Shown: positions 11,581-22,651 of the stretch, one piece after another
Layout: each line of letters opens with the position of its first letter
How positions within the stretch are numbered: the stretch's first letter is position 1
NCBI GenBank assembly: GCA_964023275.1
Contig: OZ029921.1
Location: 4,454,455-4,518,454, forward strand
Source: Norana najaformis
Taxonomy: Eukaryota > Annelida > Clitellata > Crassiclitellata > Hormogastridae
DNA length: 64,000 nt
Reading direction: 5' to 3'
The notes under the pieces: generated by a model
What the model was told of the DNA's origin: nothing
Databases searched by the model: none
Seen by the model: the letters and a program-made list of their open reading frames with translations, nothing else
Position numbers and translations under genes: made by a program

Positions 11581-11805
11581 TGTTTGGGGCAGAAGTTGCC
11601 TGTCGCATGGGCGTCGTACGCATGCGCGAAAATGCACAGATAAAAGCATACCTCCCGGCAGAGACAGACGGACGGGCGGACGACACAAACCGCCATTTTG
11701 TATGTCATGCATGCTGTTGGAACCGAACTTGGGCGGAGCCAGAGAGATGACCGATTGCAAGCGGGCACGCCGTCCCTCGGCTCCCCACTCGGCGATGCCA
11801 CCGCC

Positions 11806-12195
11806 CTACGAGCATCCGCACTGGTCTACGACCATTCCAGGCAGACGACCGTAAACGATGTTCATGTAATCGTCATAGTAGAGCATCGAGATGGCGGAGA
11901 CCTTGCGAGGCGAGCAGCACGGGCCGCCAGCCGTCCCGGGGATCCTGTTCGCCTGTGAGGCGAGGTTCGTGTGCGGGTAGCGCTGGTAGTAGTAGAAGGG
12001 ACATTCGCCGGAGCAGTAGTAGGCTGAGTAGCGCTTCGGGACGATGACCCAGTCCCAGCGGAACAGCTCGAAGTCGACCGTGAGCGGGTAGCGGCAGCAG
12101 CGGCTCTCGGCGCTGTTCTCGTCACAGTCGAGGTCGATGGTTCGCCTCGGACGAGAGGTGCCCTGGTCCCGGACATGGATCTCCAGGTAGGGCTT
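11806..12195 (-). CDS. GDF8/11-like exon 3 (mature ligand, stop)
   Basis: 390 nt, phase 0 start after TTACCGCAG. Encodes residues 299-427: the prodomain end KPYLEIHV, furin site RPRR, and the whole cystine-knot domain ([34 protein letters not shown]). Stop codon TAG at 11806-11808. Confidence 0.95.
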   Translation of the reverse strand, partial: KPYLEIHVRDQGTSRPRRTIDLDCDENSAESRCCRYPLTVDFELFRWDWVIVPKRYSAYYCSGECPFYYYQRYPHTNLASQANRIPGTAGGPCCSPRKVSAISMLYYDDYMNIVYGRLPGMVVDQCGCS

Positions 12196-15100
12196 CTGCG
12201 GTAAGACAACACGACTGACTGACGGTAATTTACGCTTCTTCATATCATATAGTATAGGCACTCTTGTAGAACCGCTCTAGATAATTATAATCGGTAAAAT
12301 CTAGTTTTCAGCACAGTAGCGCTATGTAAGCCTTTTACAGTGTGCATTACACTAATGTTTTGCTACATAATGTATTACACCAATCGATGCTATGCTATGC
12401 AGTGCTATGCTAAGCAATGTTATGCTATGCAGTGCTATGCTAAGCAATGCTATGCTATAATATGTGAAGAAAATCAGTACGAAGAGTATTTGCATGCTTG
12501 ACTTTGTGCCTATGTACATTTGTTCCTGTGCACTTGTAAGTGTATTTGTATGCTTAAGTATATGTTTGTGTGTGTTTATGGGTGTGTGTGTGTCAATGTG
12601 TACATCTATGCCTATGCTTCGTGTATGTTTATGTTCAATTTTTTCCGATTCGATCATTTTTTTATTGCCACCTATAATAACAATCAAACCCACCAATCAA
12701 CCCACCCAGAGTGATAAGAGTACACACATTCCCAGATACAAAAGGAAGCAAAAAGGCTGCTCCAAAGGAATAAAATGCCGCTAAATAAAGATACCTATGA
12801 TATGATACAAGATATGAATGAGTAATCTGAGAAATACCAGTTACAAGAATCGAAACAACAGAACACAAAACGATGATAAACAGATTAAATAACTTTAATT
12901 AGTAAAATTTAATGAGTAAAAAACGATGATAAACAGATTAATTAACTTTAATTAGTAAAATTTAATTAGTAAAAAACGATGATAAACAGATTAATTAACT
13001 TTAATTAGTTAAATTTAATTAGTAAAAAACGATGATAAACAGATTAATTAACTTTAATTAGTAAAATTTAATTAGTAAAAAACGATGATAAACAGATTAA
13101 TTAACTTTAATTAGTAGATATTGTGTTCACATAAACACACATATGCTTCTTAAATATCTGTAAATTGGACAGACTACGAATATCCAGAGGCAGACTATTC
13201 CAGTAAGAATGGTCCACGCATTAATAGAAAACATCATAATGTCGATTCGAGCAAACTCACAGTAATATTTATCCTCAGCTCTAGTAAGGTAAGTGTGGTG
13301 CTCAGACGAAGCTATCAAGTAGTCATTGAAGGAAGATAATGTTCATACCGGTACATGAATTTTAAATTTTAAAATTAATTATTTTAAATCTATTAATATG
13401 TGTACATGTGTGCCTATGTGTATGTTTATGTGCATGTGTCTGTGTATGTCTGTGTGTATGCGTGCTGATGTATATTAGTGTCTAAGTGTATGTCTGTGTG
13501 TATGTACAAGTGTCCGTGTCTGCAAGTGTGTGCATGTAAGTGAGTGCACTCACCAGCACTTCTTCTTCTTGGTTTTGCGGATTGATGATGGCAAGCGGTT
13601 CACCCCTTCCATCAGACGCCTGGACGATGATTCCATATGACATGTTGATCTGCGACACCCAATTCTCGACGTACGTCTTCATGTTGAAAACGAACCACTG
13701 GCCCGTGTCGGTCAGCTCGTTCAGGTAGACCTTCTTCTTGTGCAGAAGCACCCTGTCCTGTGCGGGAAGACGCCCCAGGCGGTAGAGTAGGATCCAGGTG
13801 GCGATGAGGCTCGTGTTGACTCGTGGCCGGCGGATGAATATGCCGAGCGAGGCGTTGACGATCTGTTGGTGCGCCATGTCGGCCGTGAAGTTGAAGTTGA
13901 AGACGTTGCTCGTGTTTCCGGCGACCTCCGGTGGCGCTAAATAAATCAGACAACAGCTGATTCAGTTTCTGGTTGACTGACTGAATGAATGAAGGAAGGC
14001 ATGACTGACTGACTGACTGAATAAATAACTGATGCAGTGAGTGAGTGAGCAAGGGTGAGTGGGTCGGCGGGTTTGTGGGTGAGAGTGGGAGTGGGAGTTA
14101 GTGAATGAGTGAGTGAGGGAGGGAGGGAGGAGTGATTTGTTCAGAGTGAGAGAGAGAGAGTGAGTGAGTGAGAGTGAGTGAGTGAGAGAGAGAGAGTGAG
14201 TGAGAGAGAGAGAGTGAGTGAGTGAGTGGGTGATTTGTTCGTCTATTTGTATGTGCAAACACTACAAAAGGAATCCCAAACATAAGTAGTATTTGCCCGT
14301 TTCTCTAAACTCCTACAATCTACTGAACTTCTGCTCCCTACTTCCTCCTCTTTACCCTCCCCATCCTCTACTGTCCGGGATCTTGGAATCATGCTTGACT
14401 CAACACTCTCTCTCAAACCTCATATAGCTGCAATTTCTCAAATGTGCTTGTTTCACCTCAGAATAATCCGACAACTTCGCTCTACTCTAGATTCAGCATC
14501 GCTGAAAATGCTAATACACAGCCTTATTCTTACAAGACTCGACTACTGCAACTCAATACTCTATGGTCTTCCTGAGTGCACACTTCTTCCCCTAACTAAA
14601 ATACTACACCAGGCTGCACGACTGTGTCTTGGACTTTCATACCGAGGTCACATCACTCCTGCCCTTCGTTCTCTACACTGGCTTCCAGTATGTGAGCGTA
14701 TCCGCTTCAAGCTGGCTCTCTTCATCTTCAAAGCACGTTCAAATCATCTGCCATCCTATTTATCTTCCATGGTTACATCTTGTAACTCTGTTGAAGACCG
14801 ATCCTTTCTTCCGTCAGCATCTGCTGGAAAGTATATTGTTCCGGGTACACGTCTTGTCTTTGGCCGGCGTTCATTCACAGTTGCTGGTACCTCCATCTGG
14901 AACTCTCTACCTCCTTATGTTCGTGACTCTCCTACTGAGGCTGTCTTTCGCTCTAACCTGAAAACTTACCTCTTCCAGTCTGCTTATGGTTCTTAGTGCT
15001 TCACTTAAACCGGCTTCAAGTGCACTTCTGAACTTTGTAGGGAGGGCATTAACAAATTTTAGTTGTATTGTACTGATCGTAATGTAATGATAACGTTGGA

Positions 15101-17124
15101 CAACGTACGTTGCGTGTGTGACGTAACATGTTTGATAAGCCACATAAAGTGATCGCGTGACAAAAATTTCATGGATAAACTTTCCAGGCTGCCCTTTGAA
15201 CCTGTGGATATCAGGTGCAGCTCTGCGGTTTAACTGGCTTCCAATTGCTCTTGAGATATAACCGGCCCCTGTAACAACACCTGAGATTTAAATGACCCTT
15301 CCTATTGCACCTGAGATTTAAATGGCCCTTCCTACTGCACCTGAGATTTCAAGAGCTCTTTCTATTATACCTGATATTTAAAAGGCTGTTACTGACACTC
15401 CTAAGATCTAAATGACCCATATACTTTACAAATTTATACCTTATATGTAATTCTCATATAAACATATATACATCTAAGTAATACCTGTAAATACCTATTA
15501 TATACCTATCTGTATCTATGCCAATTTATACCTATGTAATGGCTGCATTACCTGCATTATACCTGTCTGCTACCATATTTACCTACATAATGATTAAATG
15601 TTACCTGTATACTACCATTACATTCCGATTGTAAACCGATGTAATCTCAATATATACCTGTGTCATATCATTACATACCTATCTAATCCAAATTTATACC
15701 TATTTAATGACTACTTACAGTTACTGATACTTCTTTTACCCACAAATACCAATATATACCTACATAATACTAATATAGATACCTGTGCAATACCAATGTA
15801 CATATTTACAGGCCTACATATATAAACATTTATTACTATTATCTATACCCATTTATTTCCTGCCTACAACAGTAGATACCAATGTACTAGCGCCTCCTAA
15901 TACCATATTTATATGTAATACCAATATAGATACCTCTGTGTAATATAGGTATCTGTCATGTTTTTCTGAACTGTGGACTGACCTTCTGGATATATCGACC
16001 TGATTGCGGCTTGGCTTTGGTGCGCCATCTGTTGATGCCTTGTGCATTAGACATTGGCACTTTAGAAGTTACTAATTATTATTATTATGCAATACCATTA
16101 TATATACCTATTTAAATACCTTTATATATCCAAACAATACAAATATATTTATACCATTGTAATTGTAATTTGAAATTTATGTAGCGCCTCCTGATACCGT
16201 ACTTATATATCTATTTAAATACCATTATATACACATATTTAAATACCTCTATATATTCGTATACACAATACCAATATATATACATTTGTAAGGGTTATAT
16301 ATATGTATACACAATACCAATATATATATATATATATATGTATACACAATACTAATATATATATACTTTTGTATGTGTATATACCTTTGTAAATATATAC
16401 CTTTTGTTTTGTAATTTTAATTTGAAATTTATGTAGTGCCTCCTAATACCATATTTATATACATGTTTAAATACCATTATATATACATATTTAAAGACCT
16501 CTATATATGCTTCTATACACAATTCCAATATATATATATAAGTATTTTTTAATTGTAATTTGAAATTTATGTAGCGCCTCCTATTACCCTATTTAAATAG
16601 CATATTTAAATACCTGGCTGAGCGAAGACGATGACTCTGATCGTCGTGGCGTATGAGTCATCGACCTCGACCTCGTGAACTCTGGCCAGCTCATCTTCGA
16701 CGCGCGAGTCGTTCTGGAACGTGTAGTGTTCCATGATCTTCTGGAGCTGCGGAATGTCCGGCAGGCGTCTTCCGGTCACGTTGGGCGGGTTGCTCAGTCT
16801 CAGCTTCCGCAGGATGTCCGCCTTGATCGACTCTATCCGATAGCTGCGCTTCACATCGCGGACGCTGCAATGCGTGCAGTTTGCCGACGACGAGCCATTT
16901 CGCACGTCGTCCGATACGTTTTCATCGTCCATCGTCGTTACTGACCGGCGCGCTAGCCGGGCCTCGACCTCGGGGTCCCTGGCGGCCCTTGAGGCGTCCG
17001 TGGGCGCCCGGGGCCGTTGACTGCGCGTGCCAGAATGGTGGCGATCGGCTTCAGAGGACGAGATGGCGACCATGACGAGGACCGAGATGAAGAGGTCCAA
17101 CCGTCGAATTCGACGCAGTGGCAT
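11806..17124 (-). CDS. GDF8/GDF11 (myostatin)-type TGF-beta ligand, whole gene
   Basis: Secreted growth factor of the myostatin/GDF11/myoglianin branch; in animals these ligands bind type II activin receptors and signal through Smad2/3. Three exons (17124-16614, 13936-13554, 12195-11806) join in phase (1 then 0) to a 427-residue precursor. Residues 1-26 look like a signal peptide with hydrophobic core [11 protein letters not shown]. Residues 95-110 ([15 protein letters not shown]) match the inhibitory helix of the prodomain. A furin-type site RPRR ends at residue 316. The 111-residue mature part has the nine cysteines of this subfamily and ends CGCS. The exon 2/3 boundary sits where vertebrate myostatin has it. 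Human mature GDF8/11 are 109 aa; the two extra residues lie in [13 protein letters not shown]. Exons are GC-rich against AT-rich introns full of repeats. Which vertebrate paralogue it equals cannot be said; invertebrates usually have one. Confidence 0.95.
12196..13553 (-). other. GDF8/11-like intron 2
   Basis: 1358 nt, GTGAGT...TTACCGCAG. Holds ATGCTATGC-type repeats (12385-12465), a GTGTATG low-complexity tract (13395-13545) and the 53-bp minisatellite. Confidence 0.85.
12870..13115. repeat. 53-bp minisatellite, 4.7 copies
   Basis: ACGATGATAAACAGATTAA begins units at 12870, 12923, 12976, 13029 and 13082, an exact 53-bp period with only a few substitutions. There are no spacers, so it is not a CRISPR. 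Confidence 0.95.
13554..13936 (-). CDS. GDF8/11-like exon 2 (prodomain)
   Basis: 383 nt between TTATTTAG and GTGAGT. Encodes residues 171-298 of the latency-associated prodomain, with [28 protein letters not shown] and several N-glycosylation sequons (NTS, NFT, NAS, NMS). Length is close to vertebrate myostatin exon 2. It enters with two bases that complete an Ala codon. Confidence 0.92.
14040..14240. repeat. (GAGT)n / (GA)n microsatellite
   Basis: On the transcribed strand this is a ~200-nt CTCA/CT pyrimidine run about 100 nt upstream of the exon 2 acceptor. Confidence 0.9.
14292..15075 (+). mobile_element. L2/CR1-type LINE, C-terminal reverse-transcriptase segment
   Basis: An uninterrupted frame from about 14294 to the stop at 14996 gives some 230 residues with hallmarks of LINE RT C-termini: [62 protein letters not shown] and [10 protein letters not shown]. 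The catalytic FADD region is absent, so it is 5'-truncated. Antisense to the host gene in its intron 1. Confidence 0.88.
15230..15420. repeat. ~32-bp tandem repeat
   Basis: About five units of CACCTGAGATTTAAATGGCC plus CTTCCTA-type spacer. Confidence 0.75.
15421..16613. repeat. AT-rich repeat zone with L2 3' ends
   Basis: Rich in ATACCAATATATACC words. The phrase TTTATGTAGCGCCTCCTAAT recurs near 16180, 16430 and 16570 (core alone near 15890); reversed it is GGCGCTACATAAA, the LINE 3'-terminal motif, so these are minus-strand insertions. Confidence 0.7.
15968..16090 (+). mobile_element. L2-like LINE 3' end, (ATT)n tail
   Basis: GTGGACTGACCTTCTGGAT, GCGCCATCTGTTGATGCC, then ACTAATTATTATTATTAT. 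Same family as 52297-52435 and, reversed, 18528-18665. Confidence 0.8.
16614..17124 (-). CDS. GDF8/11-like exon 1 (start, signal peptide, prodomain)
   Basis: 511 nt ending CAGCCAG|GTATTT. Encodes residues 1-170: [10 protein letters not shown], hydrophobic core, a long Arg-rich linker, CTHC, the inhibitory helix, and FQNDSRVED where vertebrate proteins carry the tolloid site. The start at 17124 is the first in-frame Met ahead of a good signal peptide. Confidence 0.9.
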
Positions 17125-17329
17125 AGCGGGCGAGTGCGGGCTTGGCGACGACGGTGTATGTAGTTCGATTCCCGCCTAGGTACGGCTCGTAAGTGGCATA
17201 GAAGAAGTACGTCGTGTTGCTATAGTGAGCACAGCTGAACGTCGCAGTTAAGTGGCCCAATCTGAGTACATACTGCGCCAAAGTGTCGTGCCTGCGATAG
17301 ATCAGGCGCTCAAAGGTTCCAAGTTCCAC
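17051..17329 (-). other. upstream ORF overlapping the GDF start
   Basis: A 92-codon frame starts at 17329, within the presumed 5' leader, and runs past the main ATG in a different frame. If the leader is unspliced, its translation would compete with the ligand. The peptide resembles nothing I know. Confidence 0.35.
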
Positions 17330-17477
17330 GATGCCACTGCCTCTGCAGCTGCAGCCCGTCGTAGGTGCTGCCGCTGGTGTCCGTGCACTTCGTTGCGTCT
17401 CTTTTGTTCGTTCGCTCGTTCGCTCCTTCGTTCGCTCAGCTGATACGAGGTTTTAGGTCGAGGCGTTTTCCTCTCGT

Positions 17478-17487
17478 CTATATATAG
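17478..17487 (-). promoter_or_regulatory. TATA box of the GDF gene
   Basis: CTATATATAG on the minus strand, about 355 nt before the ATG, in otherwise GC-rich sequence. It predicts transcription from about 17450. Confidence 0.5.
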
Positions 17488-17639
17488 GGTGCGCATGCAC
17501 TGCGCAGTGATACTACGACGCAAGGTGTCGCCAGAGTCGTTCGTGCAGGTAGCATGCGGAAGGATGTGGTAAGATTAAGTAAAACTGAGGCAAAAAAGAG
17601 GAGGAAAGGTGAGGTTAGATGGCGAATAAGGACATAGAC

Positions 17640-17888
17640 TTCCACAAATCCTAACCTGATTCTTCCTCTTCCCCTTTTCTCACTTTCCGGTTCAATTCCA
17701 AACACCATCCGCCGTAGCCGTCTGACTGCCTGCCGGCTCTACCCTGGGATCTTCACCTGGAACTGAATCTAACACTTGCTGCCTATCGATTCTGTTTTGA
17801 CTGAGCACTTGTGAATAAGCTGGTTCCTGCGACTTAGCTTTCGTTGGGCAGTGTAAAAATCTCGAGTTTACGATTACGATTTACGATT
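17640..17888 (+). mobile_element. L2-like LINE 3' end, GATTAC tail
   Basis: TCCACAAATCCTAACCTGATT, TGCCTATCGATTCTGTTTTG, GGGCAGTGTAAAAATCTC, then ACGATTACGATTTACGATT. Antisense to and upstream of the GDF promoter. Confidence 0.8.
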
Positions 17889-18527
17889 AATGCGCAGTGT
17901 AATGTTGAGCAAACCTCCAAATTTTTCAGCTCCACTAAAAAGCTTCGTCGTCGAGACCATCATATTACCAGACACCGTTGCAAAGAACAGTTTACTGTCC
18001 ACCAGACAGTATACGCCTAACCCCATATTCGCATGATCTGTGCTAATATTAGCGTCAAAGCTCACGCATCCAGACATCTGAGTATCCGGTTGGTCAGTCA
18101 CACGTTCTGTCATCTAATCTCCACTCAGGGTAAACCAGACAGACTGAGCCAGACAGACTGTGCTGCATACCTTGAGCTTTGCCTCGAGATATGAAAGTTA
18201 AAGCTGTCCGAAAGAAATTGCGATTCGAGGACTTCTACTCAGTAGTATGTGGACGTTACACTTGCTCGGCCAAACGGACCCCTACGTGTAACTCGGCTGT
18301 ATTATCTTTCGCTTTAAAAATTCACTTACAACGACAATAACGACAATACATGTAACAACAATAATAACAACAACGAAGACGACAACAACAATAATAATAA
18401 TATCAATGCTTTTGCCTTTCAAGGTACTTTTGCTCCACCAGATCTTGACGATTTCTAGCCGTCCCAGAATTTTTCATTCTCCTTTTAAATTTTTAAATCC
18501 TGAGGGATCATATATACAGCGGGTAAA
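17889..18527. other. no gene recognised
   Basis: Unique sequence with (AAC)n/(AAT)n words at 18330-18400. Confidence 0.45.
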
Positions 18528-18577
<50 letters not shown>

Positions 18578-18665
18578 GTAACTGCTAATGCGCAGATGTC
18601 TAATGCGCAAAGCATCAACCGATGGCGTTCCAAAGTCAGACCGCAATCAGGTCAATATCCAGAGG
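18528..18665 (-). mobile_element. L2-like LINE 3' end, (ATT)n tail
   Basis: Reverse copy: (ATT)n at 18528-18575, then GTCTAATGCGCAAAGCATCA and CAATCAGGTCAATATCCAGA, the complement of the 52297-52435 end. Confidence 0.75.
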
Positions 18666-18679
18666 TTTTTCCATAGCGA

Positions 18680-18800
18680 CCGAGTGGCCTTGACCCAGCT
18701 CATTTTTCAGTTAATTAATCGGGTGAGATCCTTCACCACCGCTGCCCGTTTGAATGGGCGCCATGCCACTTAAGGTCCCCGTGTAGGGACCGTGCTATCC
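18680..18800 (+). repeat. interspersed repeat (family of 4300 and 32320)
   Basis: GCGACCGAGTGGCCTTGACC, TCGGGTGAGATCCTTCAC, GTCCCCGTGTAGGGACCGTG. Abuts the preceding LINE end, so it may be part of that element's antisense body. Confidence 0.6.
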
Positions 18801-18851
18801 CGAGATAGATGTTAAGGTAAGAAGCGAAGAAATCTTTCCTTAATCTTTCCT

Positions 18852-19103
18852 TTAGATTCCCCATTCAACAGCGATAGTCTTTTGGGGCTTACATTTATCG
18901 GCAGGGGCTACCATTAACTCCAGTTGTTCTTCAGACTTAGAGAATGGGGTTGTTAGAGCACCAAAAACCCCACCCCAATCTTTCGCTCTGTATTGGCCCC
19001 TGATTTCGTGTTTGTCGAGGGTAAGACTGATGACAAAGACAGTCGGAATGTGAACTTTTGATCTCCTAATCATTTCCTCTGCCCTGCCCTGCATGCTCTT
19101 CAT
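18852..19103 (-). CDS. unrecognised ORF, possible exon or gene fragment
   Basis: Encodes 83 residues of ordinary, non-repetitive composition (HIPTVFVISLTLDKHEIRG, AKDWGGVFGALTTPFSK, ADKCKPQKTIAVEWGI), ending in TAA. The frame stays open a little upstream to an AG acceptor-like site near 19121. No family recognised. It could be a terminal exon, a fragment of a decayed transposon, or chance. Confidence 0.3.
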   Translation of the reverse strand: MKSMQGRAEEMIRRSKVHIPTVFVISLTLDKHEIRGQYRAKDWGGVFGALTTPFSKSEEQLELMVAPADKCKPQKTIAVEWGI

Positions 19104-19139
19104 GACAACTTCAGACTGAACTCGCGTCTACTACGCTGT

Positions 19140-19366
19140 CTAACAAATAAACTGCCTTATCTGTTAGATTTATTTATGAATTTATCAGTTAGATTTATTA
19201 ATTAATTTATTCGTTAGAATTATTTATTAATTTATCAGTTACATTTAGTTATTAATTTATTCGTTAGATTTATTTATTAATTCTTCAGTTAGCTGTATTT
19301 ACCCATTTCAGTTATATTTTATTTCATTTTATTCCATTTATGTTCAGATTATTGTGGTTGCAAGAT
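19140..19366. repeat. AT-rich ~33-bp tandem repeat
   Basis: TTATTAATTTATCAGTTAGA and TTCGTTAGATTTATT units repeated four to five times. Confidence 0.65.
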
Positions 19367-19512
19367 ATATGTATGTATGTACGCAGGTATGTATGTACGT
19401 ATGTATGTATGTATGCATATTGTATGTATGTGCAAATTTAAGTACGTACGTACTTATGTATGAATGCATGGATGCATGTATGGATGCATGCATGTATGTA
19501 TGTACGTACGTA
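19367..19512. repeat. (TATG)n/(TACG)n microsatellite
   Basis: Interrupted GTATGTATG and GTACGTACG runs. Confidence 0.85.
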
Positions 19513-20037
<525 letters not shown>

Positions 20038-20285
20038 GTGTATGTATACATGAACATATAATGTGTTCTGAGGTAGACACATTTTAACCATATTCAGCTT
20101 TGGGCTTAAGATCCTATTCTGAAATACTTTATAAGCTGAAATTCAAAAAGGAACAAAATTTGTTCTCTCGCTTTGAAAATGCTTTCAGCATTCGTGTGGG
20201 TTTCACCTCTGGGTTAGTGGGCTTCGCCCCCAAATCTCCACTTGGTCCCCTAGTTATGTACACTTCTGGACCACCTTACATGTAT

Positions 20286-20458
20286 ATACCAGTGGCGGAT
20301 TTAGCTATCGGCGTAGGGGCGGTTGGCCCCCACCGCCCCTATTGGTTATATGCCGGCGCCCCTCAAACCAGACCCGTGAATGGTGGAATGCCAGAATGTG
20401 GCCCCCACTTGAAATGCTCTTGCCCCCCCCATGCAAGCAATCCTAATGCCGCCACTTA
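20286..20458. mobile_element. hAT-like non-autonomous element (MITE), copy 2
   Basis: AGTGGCGGATTTAGCTAT at the left end and AATGCCGCCACT at the right end form ~12-bp terminal inverted repeats. Internal sequence is G/C-homopolymer rich (GGGGCGG, GCCCCCCCC) and matches 6328-6500. No exact 8-bp target duplication seen. Confidence 0.7.
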
Positions 20459-21171
20459 TATGCGCACATAATACTTTTTCGCAGTCTTAAGTTTACATAG
20501 CCTTGCGATTAGAGTAACATCGGGTTATTTTTTATCAGAAATACTCCTACCGAATATGTAAACAATTCACCTCAGAGTACATAAGACGTGAAAGAAAACT
20601 AACGTTAGTGCTAGTGGGTAGAGTAAAGCCATGGCCTGATTTATTAGGCCTAATAGGCCTATGCGATATTTAAGAAATCAAAATTGGTACGGAATACCGA
20701 TATGGTATCATGCGCTATAATGGTACAGAATACTGGCATGGTATACACAATACGCAATATTGGTACGGTATATCGGTACCATGGTACGGTAGCGGTACAG
20801 TACACTGGTACGGCATATCAGAACAGAATACGGTTATTACCGCATGGCCTATAGATGCCTACATCCTTGAGAGTAGAGTTTTATTGTGAATTATTAGGTT
20901 GCGTTTTTAATTAGTGTTCGTCGTTATCTGGGCCCTCTAGTGGCGGTGATTAACCTCAACGACAAGCGATTTTATAGTTCCGGTTGGCTACGGAAGCGGA
21001 ACGGAAAGACTTTGTTCCGTACACTAAACTACATACGCACTCGACGTTCCTTTCAGCGGAACACTGGAACGCGCGATCCATCGCTCGTTCCGCTTGGAAC
21101 AATTTAGATACCGGCGTATTGCCAATGGATGCTCGACAATTTTCGTTTGCTCAAACTTCTAATGTGACGAA
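20459..21171. other. no gene recognised; GGTAC-rich patch
   Basis: 20690-20830 repeats GGTACGG/GGTATCA words irregularly. 20990-21110 has no identifiable element. Confidence 0.4.
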
Positions 21172-21500
21172 TTTAGTAGCCGATTGGACAGAGCGCTTGG
21201 CTTGTAACGCGAAGAGTACGGGTTCGAGCCTCCTACGTCTGCGTTCTTGGAGTTGTTTTTCTCCTACGCCATCGGTTTTGGGTGTTTTGACGGTGTCCGG
21301 ATTTTTGTCATCGACTCGTCCGCCCAGAGGGGGTTCAGGTTAGTGGCTGGACAGTGTCGAGCTCCGGTCTGAAGGTCCAAGGGAATCCCTGCATAGGCGC
21401 TGACTGTTCTATGGTCTTTCAGTTCCACATCAGGATTTGTGCGGACTACTGTACTGTAATACTCTATGACCTAAAGGCCGGCAGCTGAAGTTAAGTAAAG
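21172..21500 (+). mobile_element. tRNA-derived SINE
   Basis: A box TAGCCGATTGG at 21178, B box GGGTTCGAGCCTCC about 45 bp on, then a non-tRNA body. It shares its head with the reverse copy at 29850-30005. Confidence 0.65.
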
Positions 21501-21559
21501 TATCAGATTCTCATATCCCACAAGTAAGACGTAGGGGCGGCGCTCATTTCCTTTTCTTT

Positions 21560-22328
21560 AGGCCATTGAGCCGGCAGTGGACGAATCCCAAGGTTCTGGA
21601 CTCTGCCTGCACACACACCTTTAATACTAACTCTTCTGTCTGTAACCTAGGTGTGATCTTCGACCAAAACCTCAGCTTCTCTGATCACATTACCCATCTC
21701 TCCCGCTCTTACTTCATGCATATCCATGACCTTCGCAGAATTCGCTCTATGCTTTCAAACTGCATCAACCATCGCCACATCCACAGTCCATGCTAAATTT
21801 GACTATTGCAATTCACTATTCCTGGACATAGGCTCCACCCAAATAAGCCGCCTTCAAGCCATACAGAATGCTCTTGCTCGTGCTGTCACCAAAACCCCCA
21901 AACACCATCACATCTCCAGTCACCTCATCCTTAAAATTTGGTAATCGTTCCATAGCCATATCTGCCCCACCACTCTGGAATAAACTCCCACAGAATTGCG
22001 ACAGTTTCCTGACCCATCATACAAACTCACCGATGCTTCACCGCTTGCAATTTCGGCTTCGGCCTTTCACTCAAAACTCAAAACATTCCTCTTCCACAGA
22101 TCCTACCTTGACACCCCTTCTTCCTCTTACCTGTCTCTCCTCTCCAACCCCAAACATCACCCACCGTAGCTGCCACGCTGTCTCTCTGCCTGACTCTTGG
22201 ATCTTGACCTGGAACCGAACCCTTTTGCCTATCGATTTTGTTTTGACTGAGCGCCTGTGAATAAGCTGGTCCCTGCGGCGCTGCTTTCGTTGGGCGCTGT
22301 AGAAATCTCGGAATTACGATTACGATTA
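21560..22328 (+). mobile_element. L2-like LINE, 5'-truncated and frameshifted
   Basis: Longest copy of the GATTAC-tailed family. Shows VCNLGVIFDQNLSFSDHI, then FDYCNSLFLDIG with LQAIQNALARAV in another frame, then SAPPLWNKLPQ. The 3'UTR ends GGGCGCTGTAGAAATCTCGG plus GATTACGATTA. Two frameshifts make it dead. Confidence 0.85.
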
Positions 22329-22495
22329 TCCTGGACACGGGTCCAGTGCATCGCAGGACTTGCCGTTTCCTTCCCAGCTTACGCCGGTACCAAATTCTAC
22401 TACTTGGTGACAGAGGCATGATGTGCGCGAACAACTTCCCAGGGTCCTTACACGGAGTCGAACCCGTGACCGCGTGATCACTGACCAAACGCGTT
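22326..22495 (-). mobile_element. tRNA-derived SINE (second family)
   Basis: Minus strand: B box ACGGGTTCGACTCCGTGT, then a body with GCACATCATGCCTCTGTCACC. Same family as 50296-50490. It directly abuts the LINE tail. Confidence 0.65.
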
Positions 22496-22501
22496 ACGGA
22501 T

Positions 22502-22564
22502 AGATATATGCATGTATGTATCCATATGTGACTATATACATATATATAGCACTCTGATTAGCAC

Positions 22565-22651
<87 letters not shown>

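Larger units (their letters stand above)
13937..16613 (-). other. GDF8/11-like intron 1
   Basis: 2677 nt. Contains a (GAGT)n tract, an L2-like LINE with a long open RT segment on the opposite strand, a ~32-bp tandem repeat and an AT-rich zone with several L2 3' ends. Confidence 0.85.

Noticed and set aside
11698-12212. Frames overlapping the GDF mature domain in other frames or strands
   Set aside because: Shadows of GC-rich real coding sequence; the cystine-knot frame is unambiguous.
12870-13115. Regular repeats that might suggest a CRISPR array
   Set aside because: Units are contiguous without unique spacers; ordinary minisatellite in a eukaryotic intron.
13962-14283. Frames of His-Ser-Leu-Thr repeats
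   Set aside because: Translation of the (GAGT)n/(CTCA)n tract in GDF intron 1.
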